From: Amycolatopsis anabasis
GTDB lineage: Bacteria; Actinomycetota; Actinomycetes; Mycobacteriales; Pseudonocardiaceae
NCBI RefSeq assembly: GCF_009765355.1
Contig: NZ_VTHK01000030.1
Location: 62,001 to 126,000, forward strand
Length of the DNA: 64,000 bases
Direction of reading: 5' to 3'
Part shown: positions 32,954 to 41,188 of the stretch, in pieces
Layout of the letters: every line of letters starts with the position of its first letter
Numbering within the stretch: position 1 is the stretch's first letter
Notes under the pieces: generated by a model
The model's database searches: none
What the model was told of the DNA's origin: nothing
The model's input: only the letters and a program-made list of their open reading frames with translations
Made by a program: the position numbers and the translations under genes

Positions 32954-33278
32954 GGTGTTGCACTCCTTCAAATCGGCACAGATGTGGCGGCGGGGGATGG
33001 GGCTGTGAATCTGCTGTTCTGGGCTGTTCGGCGGCGAATTCCACAACGTGCACAGCGCGTGGCTACTCAAGCCGCCGCGTCGATCACGTCGGACACCGGG
33101 TGCGCACGGAGCCCGCCTCGCCGAGACAACCTGCACAGTGTAGAGCAGGCGGTCACACCCCGGTTGCGCCGGGTCGCCCGGCCACGTAAGAACCTGGTAA
33201 GGCGGGTGACGGAACCTTCGTCAGACGGTGGCGTCAGACCACTATGCACGGGTCGGATACTGATCGACGAGGTGTTCC
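32954..33278. other. 325-bp divergent intergenic region
   Basis: Separates rplY and the lipoprotein gene. It has lower GC than the genes. GATACT near 33256 is a possible -10 for the rightward gene, but I find no convincing -35, operator palindrome or RNA motif. No gene is supported. Confidence 0.35.
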
Positions 33279-34412
33279 ATGCGAGTTCGAGTAGTCCTGC
33301 CAGCGGCGCTGGCCGTCGCGGTGGCGACCCTCCTCGGTGCCTGTTCGGTCGCGGTATCCGGCAGCGGGGACGTGTCCGCCGCGGACCGGGTGCGCGCCGA
33401 CCGGCGCGCAGTCCAGCGAGCCGCGGTCGACGAGGCCCTGCGGACGCTGTCCGGACAGGGCGCGATCGCCTATCGCGTCACCGGAACGGACGCCGGGGGC
33501 AACCCGCTCGAGCTGACGCTGAACGTCACCCGCAACGGCACCGTTTCCGGTTCGTTCCCGGCCGGCGGTCAGCAGGTCAAGGCGGTCCGGGTGGACGGCA
33601 AGCTGTACCTGACCGCGCCCGCGGCCTACTGGCAGTCGCAGGGGATCGACGCGGCCAAGGCGGGCGAGTACGCGACCCGGTGGGTGCGCGCCGATCCGGC
33701 ACGGCTCCCGCTCGACCCCGGGGCCGCGCTCACCCCGGCCGCGGCGGCCGATGCCTTGCGCGGCAGCCTGGCGACCATGGACCACGTGGCCGAGCCGATC
33801 CGGCGGACCCTCGCCGACGGGACCGAGGTGTTCGACCTCAACACCGGCGCCGGGCGGCTGGAGGTCAGCACCGCGAAACCGCATCGGGTGGTGAGCGCGG
33901 AACCGACGCTCTTCGGCGCGGCCGTCGGGCAGGCGTTCGGGGTGGGCGGTTCGGTGCGGCCGCAGGCGCTCACCGGGGACGCGGTGCGGGCGCTGGGCAC
34001 CGAGGTCGAAGGGGCCGCGGCGAACCTGGGGCAGCCGCTGGTCGCGGGATCGGTGGTGCAGACGGCCGTGGAGGACAAGAAACTGGACTGCGTGAGCACC
34101 GGCGCGTGCACCGAGACCGTGCAGGTGCGGAACACGGTGAGCGGCGCGGCCACCGGGGTGTCGGTGCGGGTGGTGCTCAGGTCGGTCGTGACCGCCGAGG
34201 GGCTCGGCCTGCGCGACTGCGGTCAGGAAGCGGTCGCGGCGCCGAACACGGTCACCGGGCTGTCCTGCACGGTCAAGTTCGACCTGCCGCGGACCTCGGG
34301 TTCGGCGCAGGTGGTGGCGCTGCCCACGATCACCGGCGACCTGCTGGCCCAGCTCGACGCGGAGGCGCTGAAGCAGAAGGTGCGCACCGAGTTCTCCGCA
34401 CTCGGCGGCTGA
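33279..34412 (+). CDS. exported lipoprotein
   Basis: A 377-residue lipoprotein. A signal peptide MRVRVVLPAALAVAVATLLG leads to the lipobox LLGAC (Cys about residue 22). The mature part contains a LprG/LppX-like strand pattern (IAYRVTGTDAGGNPLELTLN, then VKAVRVDGKLYLTAPAAYW), which suggests a lipid- or ligand-binding fold, and a C-terminal part with paired cysteines (LDCVSTGACTE; RDCG with LSCT). It occupies the region where mycobacteria carry lpqT, but orientation and sequence differ as far as I can tell. Ligand unknown. Confidence 0.8.
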   Translation: MRVRVVLPAALAVAVATLLGACSVAVSGSGDVSAADRVRADRRAVQRAAVDEALRTLSGQGAIAYRVTGTDAGGNPLELTLNVTRNGTVSGSFPAGGQQVKAVRVDGKLYLTAPAAYWQSQGIDAAKAGEYATRWVRADPARLPLDPGAALTPAAAADALRGSLATMDHVAEPIRRTLADGTEVFDLNTGAGRLEVSTAKPHRVVSAEPTLFGAAVGQAFGVGGSVRPQALTGDAVRALGTEVEGAAANLGQPLVAGSVVQTAVEDKKLDCVSTGACTETVQVRNTVSGAATGVSVRVVLRSVVTAEGLGLRDCGQEAVAAPNTVTGLSCTVKFDLPRTSGSAQVVALPTITGDLLAQLDAEALKQKVRTEFSALGG

Positions 34413-34413
34413 G

Positions 34414-34463
34414 CGGTCGTGAGCGGACAAGCCGGTTAGAACCGGCCCGAACACTCACGACTC
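34414..34463. terminator. 50-bp inverted repeat (family A, copy 3)
   Basis: Outer arms GGTCGTGAG and CTCACGAC with inner GCCGGTT-AG-AACCGGC, as at 24003. It begins 2 bases after the lipoprotein stop and includes the opposing HxlR stop at 34455. Probably terminates both transcripts. Confidence 0.7.
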
Positions 34464-34841
34464 CGTCTTCGCGTCGTGGGCCTCGCGTGCTTTGAGGATC
34501 GCGGTGACGTTGAGTTCCGCCCATTCGGTGATCGCGTCGATCGGGGCGCGCATCGAGTGCCCCAGTTCGGTGAGTTCGTAGGTCACCTTCGGGGGGATTT
34601 CCGGGTACACGGTCCGGATCACCAGGCCGTCCCGTTCCAGCGCCCGCAGGGTCTGGGTGAGGACCTTCGGGGCGACGCCGATGCCCTCGCGGAGCTTGGT
34701 GAAGCGCATCGGGCCGTTCCGGAGCAGCAGCACCACGAGCACGGTCCACCGGTCGCCGATGCGGTCCAGAACCATCCGGGTCGGGCAGTTCGCATCGGTG
34801 ACGTCGCCGCGGATCAGCTCGCCTGCCTCGTTGGTAACCAC
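34455..34841 (-). CDS. HxlR-family transcriptional regulator
   Basis: A 128-residue winged-helix regulator. CPTRMVLDRIGDRWTVLVVL is the HxlR start with the conserved Cys; NGPMRFTKLREGIGVAPKVL and TQTLRALERDGLVIRTVYPE form the HTH and wing, then PPKVTYELTELGHSM. The GTG at 34841 (VVTNEAGELIRGD) gives the family length; an ATG at 34910 would run across the operator. HxlR proteins often sense electrophiles or redox stress through the N-terminal Cys. Divergent from an NAD(P)-binding oxidoreductase it probably controls. Confidence 0.88.
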   Translation of the reverse strand: MVTNEAGELIRGDVTDANCPTRMVLDRIGDRWTVLVVLLLRNGPMRFTKLREGIGVAPKVLTQTLRALERDGLVIRTVYPEIPPKVTYELTELGHSMRAPIDAITEWAELNVTAILKAREAHDAKTES

Positions 34842-34887
34842 CAGGTATCTATAGCACGTTGAAGTACTCGGTAACCAGTGGTTACCG
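34833..34887. promoter_or_regulatory. HxlR operator palindrome with an extra half-site
   Basis: CGGTAACCA-G-TGGTTACCG (34869-34887) is a perfect palindrome with a 1-base centre. A further GGTAACCA half-site lies at 34833-34840, inside the first codons of the regulator. Spacing is 36-37 bases between half-sites. The placement suits autorepression and control of the divergent oxidoreductase. Confidence 0.75.
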
Positions 34888-34930
34888 TCGGCCCCGACGA
34901 AATCGATCACTGAACGTGAGGAGTTCGAAG

Positions 34931-35581
34931 ATGGCGAAGCTGGTGGTGTTCGGGGCGACCGGATACGCCGGGGGCAAGATCGTCGAGGAGGCGCTGCGCC
35001 GCGGGCACGAGGTCGTCGCGGTGGCCCGGCACGCGGATTCCCTGGCGCCCCGCGACGGCCTGACCGTGCGAGCCGGGTCGATCCACGACGACGCCCTGCT
35101 GGCCGAGGTCGCGACCGGGGCCGACGTGCTGATCAGCGCGATCCCCGCCCGCCCGATGGAGGACGGCGGCCGCCTGCTGGAGGCGGTGCCCGCGCTGGCC
35201 AAGGCGGCGCAGGACCTCCGCGTGCGGATCGGCGTGGTCGGCGGCGCGGGCAGCCTGCGGGTTTCCGAGGGCGGGCCGCGGGTGATCGACAACCCGGAGT
35301 TCCCCGCGGAGTACAAGCCGGAGGCGAGCAGCCACGCCGAGGTGCTCGACGCGTTCCGCGAGCTGCCCGAGGGGGTCGACTGGTTCTACGTGAGCCCGGC
35401 GGCCCAGTTCGGCGCGTACGTCCCGGGCGAACGGACCGGGAAGTACCGGGTCGGCGGCGACGTGCTGCTGGTCGACGACCAGGGTGTTTCGACGATCAGC
35501 GGGGACGACTACGCGATCGCGTTCCTCGACGAGATCGAGCAGCCCGCGCACCGGCGGCGGCGGTTCACCGTCGCCTACTGA
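34931..35581 (+). CDS. NAD(P)-binding oxidoreductase (atypical SDR, NmrA/YwnB-like)
   Basis: A 216-residue Rossmann-fold protein. The nucleotide loop is VVFGATGYAGGKIVEEALRR at residues 5-24; DVLISAIPARP and VVGGAGSLRV follow. The active-site Tyr-x3-Lys of classical SDRs is not evident, as is common in this atypical group. The ATG at 34931 is preceded by GAGGAG. Probable target of the divergent HxlR regulator; a role in quinone or electrophile stress is inferred from that pairing only. Confidence 0.85.
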   Translation: MAKLVVFGATGYAGGKIVEEALRRGHEVVAVARHADSLAPRDGLTVRAGSIHDDALLAEVATGADVLISAIPARPMEDGGRLLEAVPALAKAAQDLRVRIGVVGGAGSLRVSEGGPRVIDNPEFPAEYKPEASSHAEVLDAFRELPEGVDWFYVSPAAQFGAYVPGERTGKYRVGGDVLLVDDQGVSTISGDDYAIAFLDEIEQPAHRRRRFTVAY

Positions 35582-35590
35582 GTTCGGTTA

Positions 35591-35630
35591 CCGGGGTGCC
35601 CGAAAGTGCGCGCACTTTCGGGCACCCCGG
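35591..35630. terminator. perfect 40-bp palindrome (family E, copy 2)
   Basis: Arm CCGGGGTGCCCGAAAGTGCG (35591-35610) is followed directly by its exact complement (35611-35630) with no loop. It fills most of the gap between the convergent oxidoreductase and prs stops. The inner CGAAAGTGCGCGCACTTTCG recurs at 58278 and, imperfectly, at 13931. A probable bidirectional terminator. Confidence 0.85.
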
Positions 35631-35642
35631 CGAAAGGCCAGG

Positions 35643-36623
35643 TCAGGCGTTGCCGTCGAAGAGGCTGGTCACCGAGCCGTCCTCGAAGACCTCCTGGATG
35701 GCGCGGGCCAGCAGGGGGGCGATCGACAGGACGGTCAGCCCGGGGAAGCGCTTCTCCTCCGGGATGGGGAGCGTGTTGGTGACGATGACCTCGCGCGCCT
35801 TGCAGTTGCTCAGGCGGTCGGTCGCCGGATCGGACAGGATCCCGTGCGTCGACGCGATGACCACGTCCGCCGCGCCCTCGTCGAGCAGCGCGTCGGTGGC
35901 CTTCACGATCGTGCCGCCGGTGTCGATCATGTCGTCGATCAGCACGCACAGCTGGCCCTGGACCTTGCCGACGACCCGGTTGGCGACCGCCTGGTTCGGC
36001 TTGTCCGGGTCGCGGGTCTTGTGGATGAACGCGATCGGCCGGTCACCGAGCTGCGCCGCCCACTTCTCGGCCAGCCGCACCCGGCCCGAATCCGGGGACA
36101 CCACGGTGATCTGCTCGCCGCCGTAGGTCTTCTCGATGTGCTCGCACAGCACGCTCTGCGCCAGCAGGTGGTCGACCGGGCCGTCGAAGAAACCCTGGAT
36201 CTGCGCGGTGTGCAGGTCCACGGTCATGATCCGGTCGGCGCCCGCGGTCTTGAACAGGTCGGCGATGAGCCGCGCCGAGATCGGCTCGCGGCCCTTGTGC
36301 TTCTTGTCCTGCCGTGCGTACGGGTAGAACGGCATGATCACGGTGATCCGCTTGGCGCTCGCGCGCTTCAGCGCGTCCACCATGATCAGCTGCTCCATCA
36401 CCCACTCGTTGATCGGGCTGGGGTGGCTCTGGATCACGAAGGCGTCGGTGCCGCGGACGGACTCCTGGAACCGGACGAAGATCTCGCCGTTGGCGAAGGT
36501 GTGCGCGGTCTGCGGGGTGATCGTCACATTGAGGTGTTCGGCCACCTCCTCGGCCAGCTCGCGGTGCGCGCGGCCGGAGAAGAGCATCAGGTTCTTCTTC
36601 GGCGTGCCGGACTTCGGGCTCAT
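35643..36623 (-). CDS. prs: ribose-phosphate pyrophosphokinase
   Basis: A 326-residue class I PRPP synthase making PRPP from ribose-5-phosphate and ATP for nucleotide, His and Trp synthesis. Motifs: MLFSGRAHRELAEEVAEHL, YPYARQDKKHKGREPISARL (ATP flexible loop), DLHTAQIQGFFDGPVDHL and the PRPP loop VLIDDMIDTGGTIVKATDAL. The ATG overlaps the glmU stop as ATGA, giving the standard actinobacterial glmU-prs operon. Confidence 0.97.
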   Translation of the reverse strand: MSPKSGTPKKNLMLFSGRAHRELAEEVAEHLNVTITPQTAHTFANGEIFVRFQESVRGTDAFVIQSHPSPINEWVMEQLIMVDALKRASAKRITVIMPFYPYARQDKKHKGREPISARLIADLFKTAGADRIMTVDLHTAQIQGFFDGPVDHLLAQSVLCEHIEKTYGGEQITVVSPDSGRVRLAEKWAAQLGDRPIAFIHKTRDPDKPNQAVANRVVGKVQGQLCVLIDDMIDTGGTIVKATDALLDEGAADVVIASTHGILSDPATDRLSNCKAREVIVTNTLPIPEEKRFPGLTVLSIAPLLARAIQEVFEDGSVTSLFDGNA

Positions 36624-38098
36624 GATTGCGACTCCCCGTCGGGTTTCTCGGTTTCCTCCTTCTCGGCGAGCGCGGCCTCGGCCGCCTCCGCCGCGGGTGT
36701 GCCCGGTCTGCGCCGGACCACCCAGCCTTCGATATTCCGCTGCGGCCCGCCCGAGACGGCCAGCGCGCCCGGCGGGACGTTCCGCCGGATCACGGTTCCC
36801 GCGCCGCTGTACGCGCCGTCGCCCACGGACACCGGGGCCACGAACATGTTGTCGGAGCCGGTCCGCACGTGGGAGCCGATGGTGGTGTGGTGCTTGTGCA
36901 CGCCGTCGTAGTTGACGAACACGCTGGCCGCGCCGATGTTGCTCTGCTCGCCGATCGTCGCGTCCCCGACGTAGGTCAGGTGCGGCACCTTCGAACCGGC
37001 GCCGATGTCCGCGTTCTTCGTCTCGACGAACGTGCCGATCTTGCCCTTCTCGCCCAGTTTCGTGCCGGGGCGCAGGTAGGCGAACGGGCCGACGTTCGCG
37101 CGGTCGCCGATCTCCGCGTCCGAGCCGTGCGTGCGGACGACCTTCGCGCCCGCGCCCACCCGGACGTCGGTGAGCGTGCTGTCCGGGCCGATCACCGCGT
37201 CCTCGCCGACGGTCGTGGCGCCGCGCAGCTGCACACCCGGTTCGAGGACCACGTCCCGGGCCAGCGTGACCCCGGAGTCGATCCAGGTGGTGGCGGGATC
37301 GGCCACGGTGACCCCGGCGCGCTGCCAGCGCCGCACGATCCGCCGGTTCAGCTCGGCGCCGAGCGCGGCGAGCTGAACGCGGTCGTTCACACCCTCGACC
37401 TGCCACGGATCGTCGATCACCAGCGCGCCCACGGACCGGCCGTCGCCGCGGGCGATGCCGAGGACGTCGGTCAGGTAGAGCTCGCCCTGCGCGTTGTCGG
37501 TGGACAGCCGGGACAGGCCGTCGGCGAGCACGGCGGCGTCGAACGCGTACACCCCGGAGTTGATCTCGGTGATGTCCAGCTGCTCGGGCGTCGCGTCCTT
37601 GTGCTCGACGATCCCGGTCACCGCCCCGCCCGCGTCGCGCACGATCCGGCCGTAGCCGGTCGGGTCCTCGACGACCGCGGTCAGCACGGTCACCGCGTTG
37701 CCGCTGCCGGAGTGCTCGGCGAGCAGCGCGGCCAGGGTCTCGGTGTCCAGCAGCGGAATGTCGCCGTAGCCGACCAGCACGGTGCCGCCCAGGCCGGGCG
37801 GCAGCGCGGACAGCGCGCAGGACACCGCGTGCCCGGTGCCGTTCTGCTGCTCCTGCACCGCGGTGGTGACGGTCCGGCCGAGCGCCTTGCCCACCAGTTC
37901 GAGGTGCTCGCCGACCGCTTCGCGCCCGTGCCCGACGACCACCACCAGGTTTTCCGGGTCCAGCCCGGCCGCGGCGCGCACCGCGTGCTCGACGAGCGGC
38001 CGCCCGGCGATCGGGTGCAGCACCTTCGGGGTCTTCGATCGCATGCGGGTGCCCTCACCCGCGGCGAGGATCAGCGTGCTCAGCGGGCCGGTGGTCAC
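36620..38098 (-). CDS. glmU: bifunctional UDP-GlcNAc pyrophosphorylase / GlcN-1-P acetyltransferase
   Basis: A 492-residue enzyme. The N-terminal uridyltransferase carries LILAAGEGTRMRSKTPKVLH, GYGDIPLLDTETL and TEINSGVYAFD. From about residue 265 a left-handed β-helix of hexapeptide repeats (for example DAVIGPDSTLTDVRVGAGAK) forms the acetyltransferase, with VGDATIGEQSNIGAASVFVN. It makes UDP-GlcNAc for the cell wall. Start GTG at 38098. Confidence 0.97.
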   Translation of the reverse strand: MTTGPLSTLILAAGEGTRMRSKTPKVLHPIAGRPLVEHAVRAAAGLDPENLVVVVGHGREAVGEHLELVGKALGRTVTTAVQEQQNGTGHAVSCALSALPPGLGGTVLVGYGDIPLLDTETLAALLAEHSGSGNAVTVLTAVVEDPTGYGRIVRDAGGAVTGIVEHKDATPEQLDITEINSGVYAFDAAVLADGLSRLSTDNAQGELYLTDVLGIARGDGRSVGALVIDDPWQVEGVNDRVQLAALGAELNRRIVRRWQRAGVTVADPATTWIDSGVTLARDVVLEPGVQLRGATTVGEDAVIGPDSTLTDVRVGAGAKVVRTHGSDAEIGDRANVGPFAYLRPGTKLGEKGKIGTFVETKNADIGAGSKVPHLTYVGDATIGEQSNIGAASVFVNYDGVHKHHTTIGSHVRTGSDNMFVAPVSVGDGAYSGAGTVIRRNVPPGALAVSGGPQRNIEGWVVRRRPGTPAAEAAEAALAEKEETEKPDGESQS

Positions 38099-38143
38099 GG
38101 CGCTCCCAAGATTCCAGACGGCTACCTGTACCGGGGCACGATC

Positions 38144-39895
38144 CTACGTGTGCTCTTCCAGGCCCCACGTGGGGTCGGTCTGCGAGCCCTCGTCGGGCCA
38201 GCTGACCACCGTTTCCCCGGCCGACGAGGTGGCCGAGGCGATCTGGTTGCCGCCGCCGCGTTTCGCCTGGTACATGGCCGCGTCGGCGCGGGAGAGCACC
38301 TGGTCGGCGCGCTCCTGCGGGCGCAGCGAGACCAGGCCCACCGACAGCGTCACCCCGTGCGAGAGGTGGTGCGGCAGCTGAGCGACGGCCGTCACGGCGC
38401 GGCCGAGCGCCTGCCGGGCCGCGGAGACCGGCGCGCCCGGCAGCAGCACGATGAACTCGTCCCCGCCGTACCGGGCGACGATGTCGTCGCCGCGCAGCGC
38501 GTCCCGCAGCGTGCTGGCCACCACGCGCAGCACGTCGTCGCCTTCGGCGTGCGAGTGCCGGTCGTTGACGTCCTTGAATCCGTCCAGGTCCACCAGGGCG
38601 ACCGCGAGGGGCTGCGCGGTCGCCGTGGAGGCCAGGGTGCGCAGGTGCTCGTCGAGCGCGCGGCGGTTGGGCAGGCCGGTGAGCGGGTCCTGCAGCGCCT
38701 GCTGGGTGATCGCGCCGTGTTCGGCGGAGAGCCGTTCGTGCTCGCGGCGCGTGTTCAGGGTGGCGATCTGCGACTCGCGCAGCGTCCACAGCTCGCTCTC
38801 CAGCGCCGCGGCGTAATCGATGAGCGAGCGGGTGGCCTCGGTGCCGGTGTCGTGGTCGAGGCGGGCCAGTTCGCGCGCGAGGTTGAGCCGCATGGACGGC
38901 TGCGAGTTGTCCTCGGCGAGGTTGTTGCGCGCGGCGATGAGCGCCTTCAGCGCGTCGTCGCGGCGGCCGACCTGGTCCAGGCAGCGGGCCAGGGCGACGG
39001 TCACGATCCCCGCCTCGTGCGGGTAGGCGGGTTCGCTGGACAGCCGCTGCAACCGTTCGATGTGCGCGCCGTCCGGGGTGGCGAACGCGAGTGCCGCGGC
39101 GAGCACGCCGACCTGGTCGACCGCGGGGACGCCCACCCGGCGCGGGAACAGCGACTCGGCGAACGGCGCCTCCACCGCGACCGCCATCGACGCGGCGGTG
39201 CGGAACTTGTCGGCGGCCTCGTCGTGGCGGTTGACCCGCTCCAGGCGCAGGCCCCAGCCGAGCAGCATCTTGACCCGGTTGACCAGTTGCAGGGTGATCT
39301 CGTGCGGCCCCGCGCTCTCCCGGATGGCCTGGTGCGCCCGCGCGATCACCTCTTCGGCGGCCTCGTAGACGCCGAGCTGGTTGAGCACGAGCCAGCAGTC
39401 GACCAGCGCGGACGCCTGGAACTTGGACCAGGCCCGCTTGCCGATGTGGACGTCCGGGGTCTCCGAATCGTCGAGGATGGCCAGCGCCCGCGCGATCTCG
39501 GTGAGCGCGGCGTCCTCCTGCTCGGCGAGCACCAGGCGGCGGCCGCGCAGCGCGTGCGCGTCGGCGCGCAGCAGGGCCAGCCCGTGGCGCCGGGTGTGCG
39601 CGAGCATCTCGTCGAGCAGCGGTTCGGCCTCGGCGGCGAGGCCGCGGGTGACCAGGCGGGCCAGGGCCGCGGCCCGGAGCAACTGGGCGACGAGCATCGG
39701 CTCGCCGCGGCGCTGGGTCTCCTCGAGCAGCTCGTCGAGGGTCTTGACGATGTCGAGCTGCTCGGCGTGATCGGTGCGCTGGACGGCGGCGATCAGTTCC
39801 CGGGCGCGACCGACCAGCCAGGCGTCGGACAGCTCGACCAGTGCCGGCCGCCTGTTGTTTCCCTGTTCCGTCGCTTCGCCGGTCGCCGCAGCCAC
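38144..39895 (-). CDS. TPR-GGDEF diguanylate cyclase
   Basis: A 583-residue soluble protein. The first 390 residues are helical repeats of TPR type, a coiled stretch links them (SLIDYAAALESELWTLRESQ), and the C-terminal domain is GGDEF: LQDPLTGLPNRRALDEHL, VALVDLDGFKDVNDRHSHAE and ARYGGDEFIVLLPG. The A-site GGDEF is intact, so it should make c-di-GMP from GTP. An inhibitory I-site RGDD lies exactly five residues before GGDEF, so product feedback is expected. No EAL domain or membrane helix. It lies 45 bases upstream of glmU on the same strand and may share its transcript. Confidence 0.9.
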   Translation of the reverse strand: MAAATGEATEQGNNRRPALVELSDAWLVGRARELIAAVQRTDHAEQLDIVKTLDELLEETQRRGEPMLVAQLLRAAALARLVTRGLAAEAEPLLDEMLAHTRRHGLALLRADAHALRGRRLVLAEQEDAALTEIARALAILDDSETPDVHIGKRAWSKFQASALVDCWLVLNQLGVYEAAEEVIARAHQAIRESAGPHEITLQLVNRVKMLLGWGLRLERVNRHDEAADKFRTAASMAVAVEAPFAESLFPRRVGVPAVDQVGVLAAALAFATPDGAHIERLQRLSSEPAYPHEAGIVTVALARCLDQVGRRDDALKALIAARNNLAEDNSQPSMRLNLARELARLDHDTGTEATRSLIDYAAALESELWTLRESQIATLNTRREHERLSAEHGAITQQALQDPLTGLPNRRALDEHLRTLASTATAQPLAVALVDLDGFKDVNDRHSHAEGDDVLRVVASTLRDALRGDDIVARYGGDEFIVLLPGAPVSAARQALGRAVTAVAQLPHHLSHGVTLSVGLVSLRPQERADQVLSRADAAMYQAKRGGGNQIASATSSAGETVVSWPDEGSQTDPTWGLEEHT

Positions 39896-39921
39896 CCCCT
39901 AGCTCATCCGAGTCGAAACAG

Positions 39922-39993
39922 CTCCGCCGCCAGGATTCGAACCTGAACTGTCAGAACCAAAATCTGAAGTGCTGCCGATTACACTACGGCGGA
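39922..39993 (-). tRNA. tRNA-Gln (anticodon TTG)
   Basis: A 72-base cloverleaf. The acceptor stem pairs TCCGCCG with CGGCGGA, the discriminator base is G at 39922, and CCA is not encoded. The anticodon stem-loop CAGA-TTTTGGT-TCTG has anticodon TTG at 39958-39960. The D-arm TGTAATCGGCAGCA and T-arm GTTCGAATC are both typical of tRNA-Gln. Located beside the GGDEF and glmU genes; a tRNA-Gln near glmU is also known in mycobacteria (from memory). Confidence 0.95.
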
Positions 39994-40133
39994 TCGCGCC
40001 TGGTCAGGATAGTCGGCTCGCCATCGGCCCGTCTTCTGGGGGTTTCCGGCGCGTCTACTGGGCGTTTCACCCCGATTCGGTGGTGTGGACGCCGGTGGTT
40101 CCGGGCACTCCACAGCGAGGCGAAGCTCCTGTA

Positions 40134-40158
40134 CCGTAACTTACGGCATCGTAGGTAA
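40134..40158. promoter_or_regulatory. operator candidate upstream of the desaturase
   Basis: CCGTAA-C-TTACGG (40134-40146) is a perfect 13-base palindrome. It is followed by CATCGTAGGTAAGG, whose CGTAGGTAAG imperfectly mirrors CTTACGG, giving a second overlapping dyad. It lies 57 bases before the desaturase ATG. The TetR gene after the desaturase is the likely binder. Confidence 0.55.
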
Positions 40159-40202
40159 GGCGACCCTTGGTAGGGCGTGACGCGCAGGAAGAAGTGAAGT
40201 GC

Positions 40203-41165
40203 ATGACGGCCACCCTCGACCGTTCCCCCGGTTCCGAAGAACCTTCCGCCAAGGGCCCCAAGCCCGTCCTGGACGGCAAGCGGCCCTTCCCCGTCCAGAT
40301 CTCGGTGTACGCCGGTGTGATCGCACCGCTGGTGGCGTTGCTCGCCGCCGTTCCGTTCGCCTGGGGGTGGGGGCTGAGCTGGGTGGATGTCGGGTTGTTC
40401 GTGCTGATGTACGCGATCGGCTGCGCCGGGGTCACCGTCGGCTACCACCGCCACTTCACGCACGGTTCGTTCAAGGCCAAGAAGGGCCTGCGGGTGGCGC
40501 TGGCGCTGGCGGGGAGCACCGCGGTGCAGGGGCCGGTGATCACCTGGGTCGCCGACCACCGGCGGCACCACGCGTTCTCCGACCGCGACGGCGACCCGCA
40601 TTCGCCGTGGGCGTTCGGCACCACGCCGGTGGCCATCGCGAAGGGCTTCTGGCACGCGCACATGGGCTGGCTCTTCCAGCGGGACCGCAGCAACCAGGAG
40701 CGGTTCGCCCCGGATCTGCTCAAGGATATGGCGATCAAGAAGGTCGACGACCTGTTCTGGCTGTGGACGCTGCTCAGCCTGGTGGTGCCCGCCCTGCTCG
40801 GCGGCCTGCTCACCTGGTCGCTGTGGGGCGCGGTGACCGCGTTCTTCTGGGCCGGACTGGTGCGCGTCTGCGTGCTGCACCACGTGACCTGGTCGGTCAA
40901 CTCGATCTGCCACATGATCGGTGAGCGCCCGTTCACCGCGCGGGACAAGTCGGCGAACTTCTGGCCGCTGGCGATCTTCTCCTTCGGCGAGTCCTGGCAC
41001 AACCTGCACCACGCGGACCCGACCTCGGCCCGGCACGGCGTGCAGCGCGGCCAGATCGACATCTCGGCGCGGATCATCTGGCTGTTCGAGAAGTTCGGGT
41101 GGGCCTACAACGTGCGCTGGCCCACTCCGCAGCGGCTTGCTCGGCTGGCGGCCGAAACCAAATAG
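40203..41165 (+). CDS. acyl-CoA desaturase (Δ9-type, membrane di-iron)
   Basis: A 320-residue membrane desaturase that introduces a double bond into acyl chains, using O2 and an electron donor. The three histidine boxes are HRHFTH (near 93), HRRHH (near 130) and HNLHH (near 268). Four membrane helices occur in two pairs. The ATG at 40203 has AGGAAG upstream. No ferredoxin or reductase gene is adjacent. A TetR gene follows after 23 bases and a palindrome precedes it, suggesting lipid-responsive control as in other desaturase/TetR pairs. Confidence 0.92.
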   Translation: MTATLDRSPGSEEPSAKGPKPVLDGKRPFPVQISVYAGVIAPLVALLAAVPFAWGWGLSWVDVGLFVLMYAIGCAGVTVGYHRHFTHGSFKAKKGLRVALALAGSTAVQGPVITWVADHRRHHAFSDRDGDPHSPWAFGTTPVAIAKGFWHAHMGWLFQRDRSNQERFAPDLLKDMAIKKVDDLFWLWTLLSLVVPALLGGLLTWSLWGAVTAFFWAGLVRVCVLHHVTWSVNSICHMIGERPFTARDKSANFWPLAIFSFGESWHNLHHADPTSARHGVQRGQIDISARIIWLFEKFGWAYNVRWPTPQRLARLAAETK

Positions 41166-41188
41166 CGCGGAGGTCTAGGCTGCCCGTT

